Positions 7,614 through 16,790 of a DNA stretch of 64,000 nucleotides are shown piece by piece. The notes under the pieces are model-generated. The model was not told where the DNA came from, did not search any database, and saw nothing but the letters and a program-made list of their open reading frames with translations. Origin of the DNA: Sandaracinaceae bacterium (GTDB lineage: Bacteria; Myxococcota_A; Polyangia; Polyangiales; Sandaracinaceae); the NCBI GenBank assembly GCA_040218145.1, contig JAVJQK010000100.1:17287-81286 (forward strand). The letters run 5' to 3'. The position numbers and the translations under genes were made by a program. Position 1 is the stretch's first letter. Each line of letters begins with the position of its first letter.

Positions 7614-10600
7614 GATCGTGGAGTTCCATACCAAACGTGTCCGCCCGGTCTGCCCGGAGGGTGGAAGTGTGAATAGTTGCCGCTTCGGGACCCCGATGCA
7701 CGATTCAGATGCGCAACGTCATGAAGCGCCCTGCCTCCGGCTCTGCCCCTTCCCACACGGCGAGCTAGCGACCGCGCGTCGCGCGAAGCGACCGTGTAGA
7801 TGCCGCCGTGCCCACCGTCCCTGATGATGCGTCGCAGCCGAGCGACCGCTTCCTGGGCAGAAAGGGGGCCCGACACGACGCGCAAGACACCATCGTCTCC
7901 GATGACGGCTTCGAAGAACTGTCCCCGGCGGTTGTCGCGAGCAGCCTGAGCACAGGTCTTGAGGCCCAGAGGATCCGCCCAGCTGAGCGGGTCTGCCGGG
8001 TAGGCGAAGAGGCTGATTGACCCGCTGAGTCCGAGCGGGTCTACCGAGACGAAGGCGCCAGTTGGGGGAGAATAGTATCGGTGCCGGTTGTATGACAGGC
8101 GGAGTTCTTCGTCCCAGCGCTGGCCGGGCCACCGGAACGGAAGTGCTAGCGCCGCAGTCGCAAGCGCCGCCTCCCCGTGCACGTCCAGGAAGCCGGACCA
8201 GACGCACTCACCGGCCTGGTCGAAGAGCTGCGTCGGCACATCGATCTGGTCCGTCAAGGCGCCATCGATTCGGTCACCATCCAGGCTTGCGACTAGGGCG
8301 AGACCGTCAGGCTCGAACAACCAGGCCCGCATGCCTATTTCGCTGTCGTAGTCAGCCAGAGGTTGATTTCCGTCCCACGTATACCTCGTTTGACTGCCAT
8401 CGGTGCAACGCTCCGAACACACTCTGGCTAGTCTTCGGGCCATGACGTCGTACTCGAACGACACCTCCTTGCCGTCGGGGAGCAGGACGGAGTCGAGCAT
8501 GCCGGCGCCGTTCCAGCGGTAGAGGGTGGTGTCGCCGAGGACGTCGGTCTTCTCGACGAGGTTGCCGTCTTCGTCGTGGCGGTAGGCGGTGCCGTCGGCC
8601 TCCTCGATGCGGCCGCCTTTGCCGTAGCGGCGGTCGGAGAGATCGGGGCTGCGGAAGATGTTGCCGACCGCGTCCATGGCGCGGTGCTGTTCTTCGCCCC
8701 ACGGCATGCGGCCCCAGACGAGGCGGCCTCGGGCGTCGTGCTCGTAGTGGGCGTCGCCGTGCTGAGGGTCGAGGATGGCGCGGATCTGGTCATCGCCTTC
8801 CCAGACGTAGCGCTTGTCGTCGAGGACCTTCTCTCCCTGGTAGGTGACGGTGCGGCGCATGGGGCGGCCGACGACGTCGCGCTCCCAGCGTGAGGTGATG
8901 CCGTTGGGGAAGCTGCGGCTGAGCTCGAGGCCGAGAGGGTCGCGCTCGAAGTCGACGTGCCAGCGGTTGCCCTCGAGCTCGACGCGGGTGACGTCGCCCG
9001 CGAGGTTCCGGTGGATGTGGTGCATGTGGCCGTCGCTGGACTCGACGCGCACGCGGTGGCCGTCGGGGCCGTAGCCGCTCCGGACCCAGTGCTCGGTCCC
9101 GTCGGGCAGACGAGTGAGCTCGCGGACGACCTTGCCGAGAGGGTCGCGCTCGAAGTGGACCTCGGCCGTGTCGTTGCTCGCCTCGATGAGCGAGCCGTCG
9201 GCGCGGTAGCGGTAGCGCTCGAAGGTGCCGTCGGAGTGGGCGACGTCGGTGATGCGGCCGGCCGCGTCGTAGGTGAGCTGGTCGACGCGGCCGCTGGGCT
9301 TGTCGACCTGTGTGACGCGGCCGGCGGCGTCGCGGGTGTAGCGGCGGGTGAAGTCGTCGAAGCCGGTCTCGCTGCGGACGAGGCCGCGCTCGTCGAGGTC
9401 GAAGCGGTAGCGCTCGCCGTGCTCGTTCTCGACCGCGAGGAGCTGGTCCTCGGTGTCGTAGTGGAAGCGGATCGCGGTCCCCGCCTCGAGGCGCTCGTGG
9501 AGGCGGTGGTAGCCGGCGTAGGTGAAGGAGATGTCGCGCAGGCTGTCGACGGCGCGGGTGAGGTTCTGCTCCTTGTCGTAGGTGAAGGTTCGGACGACGC
9601 CGTGCGGCTCCTCGACGCGCATGAGATTGCCGAGCGCGTCGTACTGGCGCCGCTCGACGCCGCCGCGCGGGTTGACGAGCTTGGCCACGCGGCCGAGGCG
9701 ATCGTGCTCGAAGCGGACCTCGGCGCCGGTGGCGGTGATGACGCGCGCGACGTTGCCCGCGTAGTCGTAGGAGAGGGCGGTCTCGGCGCCGCCCGGGGTG
9801 CTGGCGCGGGCGAGCCGCTTGTCCTCGTACTCGTAGCGGGTCCAGTGGCCGAAGGGGTTCGCGCGGCCCTTGATGCGGCCGAAGTCGTCGTACTCCCAGC
9901 GCCACTCGCCGCCGTTGGGGTCGACGGCGAGGACGGGCGCGTCGAAGCGGGGGTGGGGCTCGAGGGTGGTCACCGCGCCGTCGGGGGCTTCGATGCGCGT
10001 GGTGTTGCCGCGGCGGTCGTAGGCCCAGCGGGTGGTGTGGCCGAGGGCGTCGGTCTCCGCCGTGCGCTGGAGGCTGCGCGGGTCGTACTCGTACTTCGTC
10101 ACGCCGCCGTGGGCGTCGATGACCTCGGTGACGCAGTGGATCTCGTTCTGGCGGTAGGTGGTGACGGCGCCGAGCGAGTTGGTGACGCAGGTGGTGCCGC
10201 CCTGCTTGTCGTAGAGGATCTCGTGGTCGTAGATGCCGCCGTCGCCCCATGTGCGGATGCAGTAGGCGCCCTGACCGATGCCGTCGTAGCCGAAGTAGAA
10301 GCTGAGGCCTTCTCGATCGGTCTCGCGGGTGAGGAGGTGCGAGGTGTACTCGAACTCCCAGAAGGAGCCCGCGGCGTCGGTGACCCGGACGAGGTCGCCG
10401 CGCTCGTCGTAGCTGTAGCGGAGGTGCTCGAAGTGACCTTCGCCGCGCGAGACGGGGAGCTTGATCTTGGTGAGCCGGCCGTGGGCGTCGTTCTCGAAGA
10501 GGACGCGGCGGCCGCCCGAGTCGCGGAGCCAGCTCAGGCGCGCGTGCTCGTCGTAGTGCAGCTCGATGCGGTGGTCGTCGCGGGTCCGCATGCGCGTGAG

Positions 10601-11656
10601 TCGCGCGACCCCAGCATCGCCGCCGGGGAGCGGCTCGAAGTCGTGGCAGAGGCCGTCCGACGTCCAGACCTCCCAGGTGTTCTCGCCGCGGCACTTAAGG
10701 GTGAGGCGATCGATCGGGTAGTAGACCTCTTCGCCCGGCTCGATGCGGTGGTTCGGGAAGTCGAAGGTGTCGAACTCGACCTCGCGGCCGTCCTCGGTGA
10801 GGTAGACGACCTTGCCGCGCTCGCGCCAGACCTTCTGCTCGAGGCTGTGGCTCCAGCCGTGGCCGAGGGCGCCCGCGCGGTCGGCGAAGCCGGAGTTGTA
10901 GACGCGCTCGATCTTCAGAGGCAGCGGGCCAGGCAGCTCGACGTCGACGTGGTCGGTGAAGACGCGACCGGTCGCGACGTCGACGGGGTGGCCGGTGAGG
11001 AAGCAGATGGCGCGGCTCAGGAGGTTGCGCAGGCGCCCTGGGCCGACGACGCGCGAGAGCAGGTTGTTGAGCTGGTGGCTCATCCACTTCGTGCGGATGA
11101 AGGCGCCGAGCGCGGCCATCGCGTCGAGGGTGGGCGGGCCGCCGACGAGGACGGGGAGGCCCTTGGGCATCGCGAGGATGGTCGAGCTCGGGAGGCGCAC
11201 CGGCTCGCTGCAGCTCATCACGAAGTCCCCGAACCGCGCGAAGTTGGAGCCCATCGCGTGCACGGTCAGGCTGCCGGTCACGACGATGCCGTCGTCGTCG
11301 GGCATGGCCGGGTTGTCGGGCCCCGAGGGCGTCTCCTTCGGGAGGACGAGGGGCATGACGCTCGGCATCGGCGCCCACGAGGTGCCGGGCGGGATGAGGA
11401 TGTGCCCGAACCCCATCGCCTCGGTGCCGGTGTTCGTCGCCGGGAGGAAGTTGACGATGACCGCGCCGGTCGGAGGTGCGCCACACAGCTCGGAGATCAC
11501 CGCGCTGATCACGGCGCCGACGGCGAACCCGAGCGGGTCCATGATCAGGCCCACGAAGGGGTTCGGGAGCGGCGTGGGGACGGGCGCGGGCATGGGCACC
11601 ATCTCCCAGTGGATGTCGACGCCGATGACCCCGTCGGTGTTCTTGGAGGCGAGCAT
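7610..11656 (-). CDS. Rhs-family polymorphic toxin with PAAR-like N-terminus (T6SS effector)
   Basis: 1348 aa from ATG 11656, which overlaps the preceding TGA as TGATG. A longer frame upstream is compositional and rejected. Residues about 1-190 are a PAAR-like/membrane-associated region (PMPAPVPTPLPNP, GLPVLVGGPPTLDA). Residues about 215-260 carry the DUF6531-type motif GHPVDVATGRVF. Then come many YD repeats forming the Rhs shell. The core ends with RHRYYSPPTGAFVSVDPLGL and WADPLGL. The last 116 residues are a variable tip with a His-rich motif (YSHFHPPGRPGGHVWYG) that may be metal-dependent or nuclease-like; family not recognised. GC drops below about 8440, as is usual where tips are exchanged. 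With vgrG and a TPR protein upstream it should be loaded on a T6SS spike. Confidence 0.9.
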   Translation of the reverse strand: MLASKNTDGVIGVDIHWEMVPMPAPVPTPLPNPFVGLIMDPLGFAVGAVISAVISELCGAPPTGAVIVNFLPATNTGTEAMGFGHILIPPGTSWAPMPSVMPLVLPKETPSGPDNPAMPDDDGIVVTGSLTVHAMGSNFARFGDFVMSCSEPVRLPSSTILAMPKGLPVLVGGPPTLDAMAALGAFIRTKWMSHQLNNLLSRVVGPGRLRNLLSRAICFLTGHPVDVATGRVFTDHVDVELPGPLPLKIERVYNSGFADRAGALGHGWSHSLEQKVWRERGKVVYLTEDGREVEFDTFDFPNHRIEPGEEVYYPIDRLTLKCRGENTWEVWTSDGLCHDFEPLPGGDAGVARLTRMRTRDDHRIELHYDEHARLSWLRDSGGRRVLFENDAHGRLTKIKLPVSRGEGHFEHLRYSYDERGDLVRVTDAAGSFWEFEYTSHLLTRETDREGLSFYFGYDGIGQGAYCIRTWGDGGIYDHEILYDKQGGTTCVTNSLGAVTTYRQNEIHCVTEVIDAHGGVTKYEYDPRSLQRTAETDALGHTTRWAYDRRGNTTRIEAPDGAVTTLEPHPRFDAPVLAVDPNGGEWRWEYDDFGRIKGRANPFGHWTRYEYEDKRLARASTPGGAETALSYDYAGNVARVITATGAEVRFEHDRLGRVAKLVNPRGGVERRQYDALGNLMRVEEPHGVVRTFTYDKEQNLTRAVDSLRDISFTYAGYHRLHERLEAGTAIRFHYDTEDQLLAVENEHGERYRFDLDERGLVRSETGFDDFTRRYTRDAAGRVTQVDKPSGRVDQLTYDAAGRITDVAHSDGTFERYRYRADGSLIEASNDTAEVHFERDPLGKVVRELTRLPDGTEHWVRSGYGPDGHRVRVESSDGHMHHIHRNLAGDVTRVELEGNRWHVDFERDPLGLELSRSFPNGITSRWERDVVGRPMRRTVTYQGEKVLDDKRYVWEGDDQIRAILDPQHGDAHYEHDARGRLVWGRMPWGEEQHRAMDAVGNIFRSPDLSDRRYGKGGRIEEADGTAYRHDEDGNLVEKTDVLGDTTLYRWNGAGMLDSVLLPDGKEVSFEYDVMARRLARVCSERCTDGSQTRYTWDGNQPLADYDSEIGMRAWLFEPDGLALVASLDGDRIDGALTDQIDVPTQLFDQAGECVWSGFLDVHGEAALATAALALPFRWPGQRWDEELRLSYNRHRYYSPPTGAFVSVDPLGLSGSISLFAYPADPLSWADPLGLKTCAQAARDNRRGQFFEAVIGDDGVLRVVSGPLSAQEAVARLRRIIRDGGHGGIYTVASRDARSLARRVGRGRAGGRALHDVAHLNRASGSRSGNYSHFHPPGRPGGHVWYGTPRS

Positions 11657-13071
11657 CAGAAGAGCGCCTCCGCCGCGGCGCGCGTGTCGCCCTGCTCGAT
11701 GCGGTTGGCCTGGTGCTCGAGCGACTCGGCCTGCGCGCCCAGCCCGCGGGCTCGGAGCAGCGCAGCCAGCTCCCGCGCGGCCCGCGGGGCGCTCGAGGTC
11801 TTGGCCACGTCGGGGGCCGCGCCCTCGGCCAGCTCGATCGCCTGGCGCCAGCACTCGGTGGCCCGGTCTCCGAGCTGCGCCTCGGCAGCCATCTGTCCCG
11901 CGAGCCGCCAGCACTCGATGGCCAGCCCCGTCGCGTTGGCCTTCAGCGCGTGCTCGGCGCTCCGCGCGTACTGCCCCGCCGCGTCGGGGTGTCGGCCCGC
12001 GCGCGCGTCCATCAGCGCCAGGGCGAGACCGGCCTGGGCGCGCTCGAGGTGGAGCTCCAGCTCCTCGGCCTTCTGCGCGACGCCCGCGTACTGGCGATAC
12101 GACTCGTCCTCCCGACCGAGGGCGAGCTCGTACCCCGCGAGCACCATCCACTGCAGCACCAGCTCGCGCTCTCCCTGCGCTTCGGCCGCGATGCGACACG
12201 CCTCGCGCTGGTGCTGAATGGCGAGCTCTCCGTTGCCGAGCTTCATCTGCACGGCCGCGGCGAGCATGTACTGCTGCATGCGCGCGCCCTGCGAGCCCGC
12301 GAGCGCGGGGCTCATGCCCGCGGCGGCCAGCTCGACGTCCACCTCGGCCTGCTGCTCCACCGTCGGCGTTCGGTCGCCCTTGCGAGGTGGAGGGATGATG
12401 CCGCGAGGCCAGGCCGCACCGGCGCGCGCGGGCCCGGGCAGCTCTGGGTCGACCGACGCCATCATGGCGTTCAGGTCCTGCACGAAGGCCGCGTCGTCCC
12501 GGACGCAGGCGTTCTGCATCGCCCGGGCCCCCAGCTCCTCGTGCAGGGCCGCGAGCGGCGCCTCCTGCATGTCCATCACGATCCAGCGCGCGGCGGCGAG
12601 CTCGGGCTGCATCACGAGCTCACGCAGCTCGGCTTCGAACAGCCCACCGTCTTCGATGAGCGCGGGCGCGAGCACGATGACGAGGCCTTCGAGCGGCGGC
12701 CGCACGCACTGCAGGACGAGGTTCACCCAGCCGCCGAACGCGGCGTGGGGATCGGGCGAGGCGGGCGCGCGCCCGGAGAGCGAGCCGAGCTCGATGCCCT
12801 CCTCGCTGAGCACCCTGCGCCGGCCCTCCCAGTGCTCGGCGAGCCGCTGGGCGCGCACCCGCCAGCCGCCGTCCGCCAGCCGCCACGCGTCCTCGAGCAC
12901 GACGAACGGGCTCTGATTGTCGAGGCTCAGCTCGCCCGCCGCGAGCAGCTTCAGCGCGCTCTTGCGCAGCGCGGCGCCGCAGCGGACATGAAGCAGCTTC
13001 ACCTCCGTCGCGCGCGCGAACCACGACACGTCCTCGTGCAGCGCCCGCAGGGGGCGTGCCATCGACTCCAT
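11656..13071 (-). CDS. TPR-type T6SS effector adaptor (predicted)
   Basis: 471 aa, soluble. The N-terminal half (1-215) has no recognised motif; it includes VNLVLQCVRPPLEGLVIVLAP and ARWIVMDMQEAPLAALHEEL. Residues about 245-460 are helical repeats with TPR spacing (GNGELAIQHQREACRIA, LGREDESYRQYAGVAQKAEEL, AGRHPDAAGQYARSAEHAL, GDRATECWRQAIELAEG). It lies 12 bp after vgrG and its stop overlaps the rhs start, so the three are one operon. This position between spike and effector suggests a chaperone or adaptor that loads Rhs onto VgrG. That is inferred from context, not from a family match. Confidence 0.7.
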   Translation of the reverse strand: MESMARPLRALHEDVSWFARATEVKLLHVRCGAALRKSALKLLAAGELSLDNQSPFVVLEDAWRLADGGWRVRAQRLAEHWEGRRRVLSEEGIELGSLSGRAPASPDPHAAFGGWVNLVLQCVRPPLEGLVIVLAPALIEDGGLFEAELRELVMQPELAAARWIVMDMQEAPLAALHEELGARAMQNACVRDDAAFVQDLNAMMASVDPELPGPARAGAAWPRGIIPPPRKGDRTPTVEQQAEVDVELAAAGMSPALAGSQGARMQQYMLAAAVQMKLGNGELAIQHQREACRIAAEAQGERELVLQWMVLAGYELALGREDESYRQYAGVAQKAEELELHLERAQAGLALALMDARAGRHPDAAGQYARSAEHALKANATGLAIECWRLAGQMAAEAQLGDRATECWRQAIELAEGAAPDVAKTSSAPRAARELAALLRARGLGAQAESLEHQANRIEQGDTRAAAEALF

Positions 13072-13083
13072 CGCCTGTCCCCC

Positions 13084-15402
13084 TCAGTTGATCTTGACGA
13101 GCAGCCCCGTGATCTCGTTCATGGTCTGCGCGGACGAGGTGACGGTGGAGCCCGACGTGGTCACGCCGCTCGGACCGAGCTCGATCGACGACGACCCGGC
13201 GGAGAGCGTGATCTTCTCCGTCGTCATCTCGATCTTGCAGGCGCCGACCTCGAGCTCGATCTTCGTGTCGCCCGCGAGCTTGATCTTGCCGTCGTTCTTC
13301 ATCAGGAGATGCGAGCTGCCGGTCTTGGCGTGCACCTCCTTCGCCGACTCGACGTAGGTCTTCTGGCTGCCCTGCGTGAACTTCTCGGTCTCGCCCTGCA
13401 CCAGCGTGTAGTGCGCGCCGTCGACGGTGACGTTGTACTGCCCGGTGATGTGCTCGTTGCGGTTCGCGCCGTCGAGCACCTTCAGGTTGTCGAACTCCTT
13501 GACCTTCACCTCGCGGCCGCCGTCGAACGTCTCGAGGTCCTTGCCCGTCTGGACATGGATCTTGCGGTGTCCGTCCTGGACCGTGAGCAGCTCGTCGTCC
13601 TTCACCGTGCGGGCGCGCTGGCCCTCGATGACCCAGTCCTCGTTGCCGTGCACGATCTCCGAGCGGTAGTGCCCGACCTCCACCCACTCGTCGTGGTCGA
13701 CGGTGTGGAAGCGATCGTTGTGCACGGTCATCCGTTGGTCGTTCCCGACCGTCTCGGTCTGGTCCACGTCGACCGTGTTGGACTGGTTGTTCTTCACGTG
13801 GGTCGAGTGATCGTGCTCGACCTCCTCGTTGTAGTCCTTCTCGGCGTGAACGTAGATGAACTCGTTGCCCGCCTCGTCCTCGAACCGCATCTCGTTGAAG
13901 CCATCGCTCCGCGGCGACGACTTCGTCCGTATCAGGCTCTGCGTCTTCTTCGCCGGAACCTCTGTTCCGTTCCTGTTGTCCCCGTTGTATACGCAACCCA
14001 CGATCAATGGAGAGTCTGGATCTCCGTCCAGAAATGAGACGACTACCTCCATACCGACTCGCGGTATGAATGACGAGCCGAATCCCGCGCCAGACCATGA
14101 GTGCATGACTCGAATCCACGCGCTACATTTCGAGTGCTGCGCATCATCGTGATCGGTGTCCCAATGAAACCGTACTCTGCAGCGCCCATGCTCGTCAGTG
14201 TAGATCTCTTCATTTGGTGGCCCGACCACCCTGGCCGTCTGATGTCCGGAGACGATGGGTCGGGGCGCTCGCTTGGGAGGGCGGAACTGCCGTGACTTCG
14301 GCACCACGGTGAGCCGCGCCGAGTAGCTCCCGTGTCGGCCTCGTCTCCCGCCTTCCGCAGCACAGGCGACGACAAGGTATGGGCCGTCCAACGAACCGTC
14401 AGGACAACCTACTACCTCGATGATGTGTCCGGGGGTCAGCCCGACACAAAGGCTGCGGAGTTCCCATGAACGGTCGCGTAGCGCCAGCACTTCGAGGCCA
14501 ATTCGTGCTTGGTGAGTGGCGTCATGGTCGGTGAAAGCGCCGTCCTTGTATCCCGTCATCGCGACGGCAGCAACGTGTTGCTGGTGCCTTCCGTACAACC
14601 CAGACGAATCGTCCGTATCGGCAGCGATAGATGCCCCGATCTGAACTCGCGGAGAGGTCCAATCGTATCCAATACAAGAAACCTCTGCGGTCCCAATCTC
14701 TCGGAAATGCCGTGCCGCGAACACCCCCTCTCCTGTCGGGGGCGGGGTTTGAGGGTTGCACCAACGCACTACTCCGTCTTCTGCACTTGCCCCGGCTTCG
14801 AGAGAACTGTTCGAGTCACACAAGACGAGTGTTTCGTACTCATCCTCGAAGCGAAAGTAGTAGAATATGCCCTCTTGCTCGAGCCGTCTTTGGATGAACG
14901 TCAGGTCCGATTCATCGAACTGGATCAGAAGCTCATGCGCTGCATAGGTGCGCGTAAGCTCGTTCGAAACGGACCGGTGGCGACTTCCTAGATGTTCTAG
15001 GTAGATCGACTCCACGAGAGCAGGGATGGTCGTATCGGTGAAGACGCGCGAACGAACCGTCTTCGAGAGTAGCCAAAGAGCCGGCACGATGTGCAACGAC
15101 ACCTGGCCCCCCTCCTGGTATAGATCGTCTCGGCTGGACGCGTGTCGAATGACGCCATGTATCATTCGACTCGTGGTTCCGCGCGAGATCAAGACGTGAG
15201 CCTCGGATCCCAGTAGCGCGTCGGGATCTGGTGGAGTCCCGTCGACGACGGTGGCTCTCAGGAAGCAGTCGAACGTCTCGCTGAGTGCCTCGTGAAACTC
15301 GAGAGCATCGACACTACAGTCCGAACTCGAGCCCTCGATGCTCAACTGAAAGTCAACGTCGACTCGAGAGGCGAGGTTGTCGAATGTATGATGATCACTC
15401 AT
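13084..15402 (-). CDS. vgrG: Type VI secretion spike protein VgrG
   Basis: 772 aa from ATG 15402 (MSDHHTFDNLASRVDVDFQL). Residues 1-370 are the phage gp27-like part, with the signature FDESDLTFIQRRLEQEGIFYYF. Then comes the gp5-like OB domain (EEIYTDEHGRCRVRFHWD, SCA-type WIRVMHSWSGAGFGSSFIPRVGMEVVVSFLDGD split here only by description) and the conserved RTKSSPRSDGFNEMRFED stretch. The rest is a beta-helix spike of short repeats (DQTETVGNDQRMTVHND, HYRSEIVHGNEDWVIEG). No extra effector domain is fused. Roughly the first 480 codons (13960-15402) are clearly less GC-rich than the rest, suggesting a mosaic gene. Confidence 0.93.
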   Translation of the reverse strand: MSDHHTFDNLASRVDVDFQLSIEGSSSDCSVDALEFHEALSETFDCFLRATVVDGTPPDPDALLGSEAHVLISRGTTSRMIHGVIRHASSRDDLYQEGGQVSLHIVPALWLLSKTVRSRVFTDTTIPALVESIYLEHLGSRHRSVSNELTRTYAAHELLIQFDESDLTFIQRRLEQEGIFYYFRFEDEYETLVLCDSNSSLEAGASAEDGVVRWCNPQTPPPTGEGVFAARHFREIGTAEVSCIGYDWTSPRVQIGASIAADTDDSSGLYGRHQQHVAAVAMTGYKDGAFTDHDATHQARIGLEVLALRDRSWELRSLCVGLTPGHIIEVVGCPDGSLDGPYLVVACAAEGGRRGRHGSYSARLTVVPKSRQFRPPKRAPRPIVSGHQTARVVGPPNEEIYTDEHGRCRVRFHWDTDHDDAQHSKCSAWIRVMHSWSGAGFGSSFIPRVGMEVVVSFLDGDPDSPLIVGCVYNGDNRNGTEVPAKKTQSLIRTKSSPRSDGFNEMRFEDEAGNEFIYVHAEKDYNEEVEHDHSTHVKNNQSNTVDVDQTETVGNDQRMTVHNDRFHTVDHDEWVEVGHYRSEIVHGNEDWVIEGQRARTVKDDELLTVQDGHRKIHVQTGKDLETFDGGREVKVKEFDNLKVLDGANRNEHITGQYNVTVDGAHYTLVQGETEKFTQGSQKTYVESAKEVHAKTGSSHLLMKNDGKIKLAGDTKIELEVGACKIEMTTEKITLSAGSSSIELGPSGVTTSGSTVTSSAQTMNEITGLLVKIN

Positions 15403-15704
15403 CTGAGGTGCCTTCACAGCCGCGAGACCGGCCAGCCAAGGGTCGTCCTTGGACTTTAGTTCTGTGGGCATGGGTCGTTGCGGTAGTGGCCATCTCCGCT
15501 GGTGTCGGAGCCGGCACATCCGTCACCCCCCGTGTGGGAGTGTGGCTTGCTATCTGTTGGGCGTCTGCAGGCATGGGAGTTCTGGTCTCAGCACGTGGGA
15601 AGATCCGCACGCAGGTATACTGGAGAGCGTTCCTCTCGTTCTTACTGGTGCTTGGAACTGCAGGCTGGATCTACATCAGTGTTTCAGGGCCACTATCCAG
15701 ATAG
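15384..15704 (+). CDS. Small three-helix membrane protein
   Basis: 106 aa from ATG 15384. A GTG at 15408 would avoid the 19-bp divergent overlap with vgrG and is equally possible. It has three hydrophobic segments (WTLVLWAWVVAVVAISAGVGAG roughly 25-45, VGVWLAICWASAGMGVLV 50-68, AFLSFLLVLGTAGWIYISV 82-100) and short charged loops. The stop abuts the stop of the convergent caspase-like gene. It is the only plus-strand gene in the effector island. It could protect the membrane against an effector or be unrelated; no family is recognised. Confidence 0.55.
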   Translation: MYDDHSSEVPSQPRDRPAKGRPWTLVLWAWVVAVVAISAGVGAGTSVTPRVGVWLAICWASAGMGVLVSARGKIRTQVYWRAFLSFLLVLGTAGWIYISVSGPLSR

Positions 15705-16517
15705 TCAGCGGACTCTCCACGCACCTAGGTTCGGTATCACACGCTGCGCGGCATCGAGTTCGTTGCATGCCCGAAGTAGCGTGGAGTACCTTTGCTGTGA
15801 GCCCACCAGAAATCCTTGCGCCCGTTCGATGTGCCTGCTGGCCTCTGCGGCGTTTGTGTGGTCCGCTCGGCGCCCATACCCGTTCGCGTGGTGATGGCGC
15901 TGAAGGCGTCGTGTTAGCTGGTGCGCTCTTTCCCTCAGTCTGGGTAGCGACAGTGCGCGGGCATTGTGTAGGACGACGTGACCGTCACTGACATGTGCCT
16001 CGACACGGTCCCAGGCATCCGGGATCCGTAGCGGCACTTCCGTGAAGTCGTAGGAATAGGCCAGCGAGCGGTAGCCCGAGACCACTCCCCCGGATGCACG
16101 AAGGAAGATCCATGCGGTGTGGACAAGAAAGTACTCACCCCTTCCTTCTGAAGCGATCGAGCAGCCGTGAAACTCGATCTCCGCTCCGGGGGAGAACATT
16201 CTCCTGTAGGACTCGTCATCGAACTCATGCCAGTTGTCGACCGTCTCATGGCCATCCCATAGCGAGCCCTCACCCAGTACAAGTCTTCCGGGAGCACCGT
16301 GGCTGTGAAAGTCCATGTACTCGAGACGGGATCCCTCATCGCGGAGTCGTCGAAGGGTCATGGACAGGTCAGCGCGGCTGTTGAGCCTAATGGCTTCGGC
16401 GGTGGGGTGTTGCGCGTTTGCGTGGCGTCGCGCTTCGTCAATGTACAGTGGTGCCCCCGGAACGTCGCCATAGACGCCGGCCCGGGCGGAGCCGAAGTGA
16501 ATACGATGGGATGGCAC
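15705..16517 (-). CDS. Caspase-fold-like (DUF4347-type) protein
   Basis: 270 aa; GTG start at 16517, with no in-frame ATG nearby. The middle carries the two catalytic-type motifs of the DUF4347/CHAT-like clan CD fold: a His motif (YMDFHSHGAPGRLVLG, His71/His73) and a Cys after a beta strand (GAEIEFHGCSIASEGRG, Cys119). These are followed by AWIFLRASGGVVSGY. The C-terminal 100 residues are Arg/His-rich and helical. It lies upstream of vgrG in the same direction and in the same lower-GC stretch, so a T6SS cargo protease is possible. The family assignment rests on motif spacing alone; substrate unknown. Confidence 0.6.
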   Translation of the reverse strand: MPSHRIHFGSARAGVYGDVPGAPLYIDEARRHANAQHPTAEAIRLNSRADLSMTLRRLRDEGSRLEYMDFHSHGAPGRLVLGEGSLWDGHETVDNWHEFDDESYRRMFSPGAEIEFHGCSIASEGRGEYFLVHTAWIFLRASGGVVSGYRSLAYSYDFTEVPLRIPDAWDRVEAHVSDGHVVLHNARALSLPRLRERAHQLTRRLQRHHHANGYGRRADHTNAAEASRHIERAQGFLVGSQQRYSTLLRACNELDAAQRVIPNLGAWRVR

Positions 16518-16790
16518 GCTAGCAATCTAAGTTACTAGGAGGGGCGGGGGCTGGTCAAGGCGGCTGCGACTTGTGGTGGCAGCCGCAAGTCTGAACACAA
16601 ACGCAAGTGTACGTCCTAGGGGTCGAGAATCGGGCGGTGAACGACGATGACATCGTCAAGGCGGGGCAGATTCGGCAACTCGCGCTCTCCCGGTACTGCA
16701 CGAGGTACTCGCCTTCTGCAGGTTCCCCGCCGAGAGGCCGCCTCGGCAGGACGGATGGGCCGGACTTCGATGGCTGCGCTGCCATGACCC
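16518..16790. other. Gene-poor spacer
   Basis: With the doubtful lipoprotein below, this belongs to a stretch of about 520 bp (16518-17037) without a confident gene. Both strands have open frames, but none shows consistent codon bias. One minus frame (stop 16555) ends in a Cys-rich tail (CVCVQTCGCHH) that could belong to a short secreted peptide. No promoter or strong hairpin was seen. Confidence 0.4.

Noticed and set aside
11657..12199. 181-codon N-terminal extension of the rhs frame
   Set aside because: Arg/Gly/Ala-rich shadow of the overlapping TPR gene; the true rhs ATG at 11656 overlaps the TPR stop as TGATG.
8957..12217. Plus-strand open frame of 1086 codons opposite rhs
   Set aside because: Composition is Val/Ala/Glu/Asp-rich shadow of a high-GC gene; the minus strand encodes clear Rhs motifs.
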